Positions 58,838 through 64,000 of a stretch of 64,000 nucleotides of DNA are shown in pieces. The DNA comes from Aeromonas sobria. GTDB lineage: Bacteria > Pseudomonadota > Gammaproteobacteria > Enterobacterales > Aeromonadaceae. A model generated the notes under the pieces. It made no database searches and was not told the DNA's origin. It saw only the letters and a program-made list of their open reading frames with translations. The stretch lies in NCBI RefSeq assembly GCF_000820145.1, contig NZ_CDBW01000005.1, forward strand, positions 1 to 64,000, written 5' to 3'. Numbering within the stretch: position 1 is the stretch's first letter; each line of letters starts with the position of its first letter. Position numbers and translations under genes: made by a program.

Positions 58838-59269
58838 TCAGCAGTCACAGGGGGTGAAACCGCTTAGCTTGGCGAGCCGGGTACGCCATCTATCGCCTTG
58901 TTCAGCCAACTCTTGTGGCTCATAAGGCACGGCCGGATGAGCCCCCCAGATGGGGCCTGGCCAGGCGCGGTCCGTTGCAAAACGGGCAACATGGTGAAGA
59001 TGGAGTTGCGGCACCAGATTGCCCAACGCCCCTATGTTGATCTTGTCCGGGCTGAGGGCCTGTTCCATCAGGGTGGCGACGGCGCAGGACTCCTGCATCA
59101 GCTGTTGCTGCTGCTCCGGCGCCAGATGGTGAATTTCCCGCAAATCGGCCACTCGCGGCACCAGAATGAGCCAGGGATACTGGCTGTCTTTGGCCAGCAA
59201 GACACGGCAGAGGGGCAGATCCCCGAGCCACCGGGTATCTGCCTGTAGGCGTGAATGCAATTCAAACAT
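58838..59269 (-). CDS. HIT-family hydrolase-like protein
   Basis: 143 residues from MFELHSRLQADTRWLGDL, the usual start of this subgroup; the longer frame (to 59491) adds an implausible Ser/Arg-rich extension. The histidine motif is QLHLHHVARF, followed by PGPIWG, as in the gammaproteobacterial HIT proteins of unknown substrate. HIT proteins hydrolyse nucleotide-phosphoryl bonds. Lies 73 bp downstream of the DUF2057 gene. Confidence 0.88.
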   Translation of the reverse strand: MFELHSRLQADTRWLGDLPLCRVLLAKDSQYPWLILVPRVADLREIHHLAPEQQQQLMQESCAVATLMEQALSPDKINIGALGNLVPQLHLHHVARFATDRAWPGPIWGAHPAVPYEPQELAEQGDRWRTRLAKLSGFTPCDC

Positions 59270-59342
59270 GAAAACCTCGTTGAGTACGATGAACGGAGCG
59301 CCTGAAAAAGGAGTGTCCACGTTACTGCAACGGGCGGAAAAC

Positions 59343-59984
59343 TTAAAGCTGCGGCACGGCCCAACCGATAAAGCGCTTGCGCAGAGCCGGATCAGCCTTG
59401 AGGAACAACTGCTGCAACTGCCCTTCCAGCTCGCTGGCGGCCACAACGGGTTGCGCCCCACCAACGACCGTGGCCGCTGACTGCGCAGCAACGGCGCCTG
59501 CCGTCAGCGCCGCCTTGCCGCCGCTGCGGTTGTATTCCGCCAGTTTGCCGTTCCAATCCACCCCGAGCAGGATGCCGCTGGTCACCAGCGCATCCTGCTG
59601 GATGGCAAGCGCCCGGCTATTCTCCTGCAACCCTACCACTGGGGCCTTGGCATAGGCCTGCATCCCCCGCTCGTCTCCCGGCACGCGGGCCGTCAGCTGC
59701 AAACGCTGATTACTGCCCTGATAGCGCACCACCAGCGGCTCGGAGCTCACCTGCCGGTCATTCTCGCTGCTGCTGCGACTGGGAATGACCCCCTCGAAGC
59801 GCACCAGCAGTTGCTGCTCGCCATCCGCAAGGGTGGCGTGCTGCTCATCCTGCAGAGTGCCGTTGCTCACCGCGAGGATGCGGAAATTCTCCGGCACCTT
59901 CACCTCGACGGCCGCTTGCGCACTGCCCGCCCCCAACACTGCACAGAGCAGCACAAACCCGGTCAACCCTCTATTGCTCTTCAT
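59343..59984 (-). CDS. DUF2057 family secreted protein
   Basis: 213 residues from ATG 59984 (MKSNRGLTGFVLLCAVLGAG), which starts a clear signal peptide cleaved near AQA-AVEV. The N-terminal half (KVPENFRILAVSNG, GEQQLLVRFEGVI) matches DUF2057 (YccT-like) proteins. Periplasmic; role unknown, with E. coli YccT linked to curli control. The long upstream extension in the same frame is low-complexity Ala/Arg and is rejected. Confidence 0.85.
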   Translation of the reverse strand: MKSNRGLTGFVLLCAVLGAGSAQAAVEVKVPENFRILAVSNGTLQDEQHATLADGEQQLLVRFEGVIPSRSSSENDRQVSSEPLVVRYQGSNQRLQLTARVPGDERGMQAYAKAPVVGLQENSRALAIQQDALVTSGILLGVDWNGKLAEYNRSGGKAALTAGAVAAQSAATVVGGAQPVVAASELEGQLQQLFLKADPALRKRFIGWAVPQL

Positions 59985-60055
59985 TCCCGCTGATCTTCCT
60001 GCTGCCGATGATATGCGCAGGGTAGCAACCGAAGATGACAGAAAAATAACGCCGC

Positions 60056-60955
60056 TCAGAGCAGATAGTGAGGCCGCTCGGCAAACCACTGGGCCAGCAC
60101 CTGCTTGAACAGCCGGATCTTGCGCGGCACCCGCCGCTGCTGGGCATGCAGCACATGGAGCTGATGCAGGCCGCTCTGCCAATCGTCGAGCACGGTCACC
60201 AGCGCCCCCGCCATCAGCTGCGATTCCACCAGCATCAGCGGGCACTTGGCATAACCCATACCGGCGCGAGCCAATTGCAGCACTGTACTGTAGTGGTTGG
60301 CCCGCACCTTGCCCTGCACCAGAATGTGGGCCTCTTCCCCCTCACGGATGAAGTGCCACTGCTCCCAGGCCGGATTGTGCCCCTGCAACAGGCAGCTGCG
60401 CCCGCTCAGCTCATAGGGAGTGACCGGACGCCCCTCGCGCGCCAACAGTTCGGGGCTGGCGACCACCACATCCTTGAGCCGACCCAGCAGCAGGGCCACC
60501 AGATTGTCCGGCACCTCGTTCATGGCGCGCAGGGCGATGTCGTTCTCCCCCTGACTCATGTCGACCATCTGGTTGGTGAAGTTGAGTTCCACCTCTACTC
60601 CGGGGCAGAGCGCGGCAAAGCTGGTCAGCAGCTCGCTCACCATGCGATCGCCGGTGCTGACCGGGCAGGTAAAACGCAGGCGGCCGCCATCCTCTTCGGT
60701 CAGCGCCTGAATATCCTGCTCCGCTTGCCGTGCCAGCGCGAAGATCTCCCCCGCCTGCTGATAGAGGGTCTTGCCCGCCTCGGTCAGGCTGAGGCGGCGG
60801 GTGGTGCGCTGCAACAGTTGCGCATTGAGGGAGGACTCCAGCGCGCTGACGTGGCGGCTCAGCATCCCCTTGCTGACCCCCAGCGTATCGGCGGCGGCAG
60901 AGAAACTGCCTCGCAATACCACTTCATAAAAACTGGCCAGATGGGCGATATCCAT
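60056..60955 (-). CDS. LysR-type transcriptional regulator
   Basis: 299 residues from ATG 60955 (MDIAHLASFYEVVLRGSF), chosen because GGAG lies 6 bp upstream; an ATG one codon earlier sits too close. N-terminal winged HTH (AAADTLGVSKGMLSRHVSALE) and a C-terminal effector-binding domain (about 90-295). Divergent from the SDR gene over 97 bp, the usual layout for a LysR regulator and its target. Confidence 0.92.
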   Translation of the reverse strand: MDIAHLASFYEVVLRGSFSAAADTLGVSKGMLSRHVSALESSLNAQLLQRTTRRLSLTEAGKTLYQQAGEIFALARQAEQDIQALTEEDGGRLRFTCPVSTGDRMVSELLTSFAALCPGVEVELNFTNQMVDMSQGENDIALRAMNEVPDNLVALLLGRLKDVVVASPELLAREGRPVTPYELSGRSCLLQGHNPAWEQWHFIREGEEAHILVQGKVRANHYSTVLQLARAGMGYAKCPLMLVESQLMAGALVTVLDDWQSGLHQLHVLHAQQRRVPRKIRLFKQVLAQWFAERPHYLL

Positions 60956-61052
60956 CATTAGCTCCAATATGGAAACAATGGGTTTATTTTACGCGCTTTT
61001 TCGCATTTTTTGTTGCGCTAGAATCAACACATCCCAACCAGGAGTGATGCAG

Positions 61053-61655
61053 ATGAAAATTGTGATTGTGGGTGCCTCTGGCACCGTCGGCTCCGCGGTC
61101 AGTGAACTGCTTGCCAAAGATCATCAGGTGATCCGGGTCGGCCACAGCCGTGGTGATGTCACGGTCGACATGCGCGATCCCGCCTCCATCAAGGCGCTGT
61201 TTGCCAAGCTGGGCCAGTTTGATGCGCTGGTGGTGGCCAGCGGCAGCGTTGCCTTCAACGGTCTGACCGAGATGACCGACGAGCAGTGGCAGGTGGGACT
61301 GGAGAGCAAGCTGATGGGCCAGATCAACCTGACCCGCACCGCCATCCCCTATCTGAATGACAAGGGCTCCATCACCCTGATCAGCGGCATCCTGAGCGAG
61401 GAGCCGATCAACTGGGGAGTGAGTGCCAGCACCGTCAACGGCGCCATCGATCACTTTGTGAAAGCTGCCGCCTGCGAGCTGCCCCGCGGCCTGCGCATCA
61501 ACGTGGTGAGCCCCACCGTGCTGGAGGAGTCAATGGACAAATACGCTGACTTCTTCCCGGGCTTCGTGCCGGTGCCCGCCGCTAAGGTGGCGCAGGCTTA
61601 CAAGAAGTCGGTGCTGGGCATTCAGACCGGTCAGGTGTTCAGGGTCAACGGCTGA
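61053..61655 (+). CDS. short-chain dehydrogenase/reductase
   Basis: 200 residues from ATG 61053 (MKIVIVGASGTVGSAVSELL), with AGGAG 8 bp upstream. Gly-rich nucleotide-binding motif GASGTVGSA; Arg and His after the second strand (VGHSRGD) suggest NADP(H). The usual YxxxK active site is not evident: at the expected place the sequence is SASTVNGAIDHFVKAAA, with no Tyr-x-x-x-Lys. It belongs to the short, atypical SDR group often paired with LysR regulators. Probable target of the divergent regulator. Confidence 0.88.
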   Translation: MKIVIVGASGTVGSAVSELLAKDHQVIRVGHSRGDVTVDMRDPASIKALFAKLGQFDALVVASGSVAFNGLTEMTDEQWQVGLESKLMGQINLTRTAIPYLNDKGSITLISGILSEEPINWGVSASTVNGAIDHFVKAAACELPRGLRINVVSPTVLEESMDKYADFFPGFVPVPAAKVAQAYKKSVLGIQTGQVFRVNG

Positions 61656-61688
61656 TAGCCATCCTCTTGTCGCCAGACCAGCAATAAA

Positions 61689-61713
61689 AACGGGCCCCGT
61701 AGCGGGGCCCGTC
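61689..61713 (+). terminator. Rho-independent terminator after the SDR gene
   Basis: ACGGGCCCCG-TAG-CGGGGCCCGT followed by CTGTTTCT, with AAAAA on the left flank that also gives a T tract on the minus strand. Confidence 0.85.
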
Positions 61714-61740
61714 TGTTTCTCTGCCTCTCTCCTTCACCAT

Positions 61741-61756
61741 CAGCAAACGTTTGTTT
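61741..61756. promoter_or_regulatory. PurR-box-like palindrome downstream of purC
   Basis: The core GCAAACGTTTG (61743-61753) matches the centre of the PurR operator (ACGCAAACGTTTGCGT). It lies 28 bp past the purC stop, between the convergent SDR and purC genes, not in the purC promoter. Binding is not shown. Confidence 0.45.
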
Positions 61757-61783
61757 TTCGATGACAAAAAAAGAGGGCAACCC

Positions 61784-62887
61784 TTAGTCGATCAGACCGT
61801 ACTGATCGCGCAGCACTTCGATGATCTCCTGCTTGGGATTGGCAGAGCGCACCAGCTGGTGGCCGATGATCTTCTCGGCGATCCCGACGTAGGTGTTGGA
61901 GATATCCATCATCACTTCGGTCGGCAGCTTGTTGTCGCGGGCCAGGGCGAAACGTTCCGGCATGCGGTTCTTGTTGAGCAGGATGTCCGGATCCGGGAAG
62001 TGGTTGAGCAGCCACTGACGGAAACCCTCTTTGGACTTCTCGACAATCTGACCATCGCGCAGGGCAGCGCCGTCCCAGATACGGGAGCTGTCGGGGGTGC
62101 CCACTTCGTCCATGTAGATCAGCTTCTCGTTGCCCGCCGCATCGTGGACATAGCCAAACTCGAACTTGGTATCGACGAAGATCTGATCCAGCGCGGTCAG
62201 CGCGTCGCTGATGACGTTGAAGCCCTCTTTGAGCAACACTTCGTAGCGGTCGATGTCGGCCGGTTTGCTGAAGTTGAAGCCTTGGTAGTGGCGCTCGATA
62301 TCGGCACGGGAGACGTTGACGTCATCGGCTTCCGGCACGCCATCCAGCCCTGTCAGTACGCCCTTGGTGGAGGGGGTGATGAGGATCTCCGGCAGCTTCT
62401 GATCTTTTTTGAGCCCTTCTGGCAGGGTGATGCCGCAGAACTCGCGCTCGCCATCCTTGTAGGCACGCCACATGGAGCCGGTGATGTACTGGCGGGCGAT
62501 CGCTTCGATCATCACCGGACGGGCTTTTTGCACGATCCAGACGAAGGGGTGCGGAATATCCAGAATGTGGCTATCGGCCAGTCCCTTCTCCTTGAACAGC
62601 TTGAACCAGTGGCTGGAGATGGCGTTGAGCGCCGCCCCTTTGCCCGGTACGCCGTTCAGGCCATTCACACCTTGCCAGATGCAATCGAAGGCCGAGATGC
62701 GATCGCTGATCACCATGAGGGCGAGGGGCGCATCGGCCGGCACATCATAGCCTTTCTCTTTGATGAGCCGGGCACTGTCTGCCGGGGTCAACCAGTAGAC
62801 GCTGCGCACTTTGCCGGAATGGACAGGTTTATCGGTACGGATCGGCAAATCGTCATTCACCGCCAATACTTGATCTGCAAGACTCAT
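61784..62887 (-). CDS. purC: phosphoribosylaminoimidazole-succinocarboxamide synthase
   Basis: 367 residues from ATG 62887 ([20 protein letters not shown]), with AGGAAGAG 9 bp upstream. SAICAR synthase of purine synthesis: [20 protein letters not shown] and [12 protein letters not shown]. It is the long form found in Vibrio and Aeromonas, about 130 residues longer than E. coli PurC (237). Downstream of bamC, the conserved dapA-bamC-purC order, but a terminator separates them. Confidence 0.96.
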   Translation of the reverse strand: MSLADQVLAVNDDLPIRTDKPVHSGKVRSVYWLTPADSARLIKEKGYDVPADAPLALMVISDRISAFDCIWQGVNGLNGVPGKGAALNAISSHWFKLFKEKGLADSHILDIPHPFVWIVQKARPVMIEAIARQYITGSMWRAYKDGEREFCGITLPEGLKKDQKLPEILITPSTKGVLTGLDGVPEADDVNVSRADIERHYQGFNFSKPADIDRYEVLLKEGFNVISDALTALDQIFVDTKFEFGYVHDAAGNEKLIYMDEVGTPDSSRIWDGAALRDGQIVEKSKEGFRQWLLNHFPDPDILLNKNRMPERFALARDNKLPTEVMMDISNTYVGIAEKIIGHQLVRSANPKQEIIEVLRDQYGLID

Positions 62888-63026
62888 GGCTGATAACTCT
62901 TCCTGTTTGTGGGGGGTAAACATCGCAAGCCACGCTTGCCATCAACGGGTTACCACTTGACGGCAAGGGGGCTCACATCATTGAAAACATGCACCATTCG
63001 CCCTCGTTTGCAGAGGGATCCCGATA

Positions 63027-63054
63027 TAAAAACAGGGGCACAAGGCCCCTGTAT
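63027..63054 (-). terminator. Rho-independent terminator after bamC
   Basis: Minus strand ACAGGGGC-CTTGT-GCCCCTGT followed by TTTTATAT, starting immediately after the bamC stop. Confidence 0.9.
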
Positions 63055-64000
63055 TTATTCTGCTTTTGCTGCTGCCTGATCGGCCAGCCCTTTGGCGAAC
63101 GCCTCGGACAGGCTGATATACATCTGGGAGATGACCCCGGACGAGACCGGCTTCTTGTCCTTATCGAACAAGGTGATGGAGGTCTTGCCTCCCGCCATCT
63201 CGCCCAGCTGGAAGCGGAACTTCTCCTCCTCCAGTTTGAACGGTTCACTGCCCTTCTCTTTCCAGAACTTGGCGCCCGGCTCTTCGTACTCAACGTCGAT
63301 CCAGCCCAGTGACTGCTGGGTGTCCTTGATACTAAAGCCGTAAGCGGGCAGTACCTGATTAAGGCGACGCCACACCTGATCAAAGGAGCCTTCAGCAATC
63401 CAGGCGCTCAGCTCGTTGTTGTCCAGCCCCAGTTGCAGCGCCATGCCATCGTTGGACTTGTGCTGTTCGCGAGCTTTCAACTGCTGGTCGTAATAGAGGG
63501 AGAACTGGTTCAGCACCCGGGCGGCATAGCGCTGGGCATCGGCAGGGGTCAGCTTGTTGCTGGTCTCGCCATCAATGGTCTCTTCATGATCCAGCACCCG
63601 TACCGACATGTTGACGGCGTGACGCTGCACATCGTTGCGCAAAGTGAACTGGTAACGCTGACGGATTTTGAAATCTTCGTCATCTTCACCCCAGCCATCG
63701 AGGGCAACCGTGTTGTCAAACCAACCGGTTTGCAATACACCATCTTGCTGATCCAGCTTCTCGGTGGTCACCTTGTATTTGGCCAGGAAGTTCATCAGAA
63801 ACGACCAGGTATCGCGCTCCACGCTCTGGCTGGTGCTCAGGGCATAGAAGGCTACGGTTGGCTCGCTGGCGGTTTGCACCACCTGACTGCCCGGTACCAC
63901 GGTCAGCAGTTGGGCGGGCGGACGCACGTCAATCTTGGCGCCGAGGGCACCTTCACGGCTGCTCTCGGGCAACGGCGGGATATCGTACTGGCTGTTGAAA
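63055..64000 (-). CDS. bamC: outer-membrane assembly factor BamC (partial, 5' end outside window)
   Basis: About 314 codons are visible; the frame runs off the window end, so the signal sequence and lipobox lie outside. Two helix-grip domains are recognisable (SVERDTWSFLMNFLAKYKVT ... and GSFDQVWRRLNQVLPAYGF ... ISLSEAFAKGLADQ). Lipoprotein subunit of the BAM complex that inserts beta-barrel proteins. Position upstream of purC supports the call. Confidence 0.93.
   Translation of the reverse strand, partial: FNSQYDIPPLPESSREGALGAKIDVRPPAQLLTVVPGSQVVQTASEPTVAFYALSTSQSVERDTWSFLMNFLAKYKVTTEKLDQQDGVLQTGWFDNTVALDGWGEDDEDFKIRQRYQFTLRNDVQRHAVNMSVRVLDHEETIDGETSNKLTPADAQRYAARVLNQFSLYYDQQLKAREQHKSNDGMALQLGLDNNELSAWIAEGSFDQVWRRLNQVLPAYGFSIKDTQQSLGWIDVEYEEPGAKFWKEKGSEPFKLEEEKFRFQLGEMAGGKTSITLFDKDKKPVSSGVISQMYISLSEAFAKGLADQAAAKAE

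Noticed and set aside
62888..62960. GCAAGC-GTG-GCTTGC inverted repeat upstream of purC as a PurR box
   Set aside because: The right half lacks the CGTTT core; it does not fit the PurR consensus.

Overview
The window is a gene-dense chromosomal stretch of a gammaproteobacterium, most probably an Aeromonas species. The evidence is the protein sequences (about 60-80 % similar by eye to E. coli and Vibrio orthologues), the high G+C content, and small families typical of Aeromonas/Vibrio relatives (VF530-type, DUF2960, DUF3334, DUF2860, a 367-residue PurC). There is no prophage, insertion sequence, CRISPR array or rRNA operon. Almost everything is core genome, arranged in blocks that match E. coli neighbourhoods.

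Layout. 1-3885: tRNA-Gly, orn, and the divergent run rsgA-psd-VF530-DUF2960-lipoprotein. 3905-11363: proB-proA, crl, frsA, gpt and pepD, the E. coli pepD-gpt-frsA-crl-proBA neighbourhood, with an extra CRP-associated small gene between gpt and pepD. 11399-20964: djlA, murU and amgK divergent from the operon lptD-surA-pdxA-rsmA-apaG-apaH (outer-membrane biogenesis, cofactor synthesis, rRNA methylation, Ap4A hydrolysis). 20998-24246: an HTH plus two-TM regulator, a luciferase-like flavin oxidoreductase and a YjiH-type membrane protein. 24614-27858: rplU-rpmA-cgtA and divergent ispB. 27893-38681: the long minus-strand cluster nnr-tsaE-amiB-mutL-miaA-hfq-hflX-hflK-hflC followed by a DUF2065 gene; queG is divergent from nnr. 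40008-44921: polyphosphate glucokinase, a hypothetical gene, MetJ-controlled metNIQ, and rfaH. 44921-52943: a signalling cluster of a large hybrid kinase, a REC-EAL c-di-GMP phosphodiesterase and a chemoreceptor, preceded by two very small genes. 53082-58732: arcB-dgt, a DUF2860 outer-membrane protein, and a CheX-like DUF3334 protein. 58838-64000: HIT protein, DUF2057 protein, a LysR/SDR divergent pair, purC and bamC (cut by the window end).

The most interesting signals lie between the ordinary genes. Two operons carry a second, diverged fragment of a gene end: a second proB 3' tail just downstream of proB, and a second mutL 5' end just upstream of mutL. In both, many of the differences between copies are synonymous, which suggests allele replacement from a related lineage rather than simple slippage. 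A 29-codon gene with a strong ribosome binding site and its own terminator sits in an otherwise empty 0.95 kb gap that also holds a perfect CRP palindrome and a 30-bp-spaced leader repeat. A 30-codon ORF plus hairpin precedes a 67-codon DUF1127-like gene beside the hybrid kinase. ArcB has tyrosine at the position of E. coli redox cysteine 241 while keeping Cys180. A PurR-type palindrome lies downstream of purC rather than upstream.

Start codons were re-chosen by ribosome binding site and family length wherever the longest reading frame was clearly over-extended. Function assignments rest on recognised sequence motifs and gene order; no database search was run.
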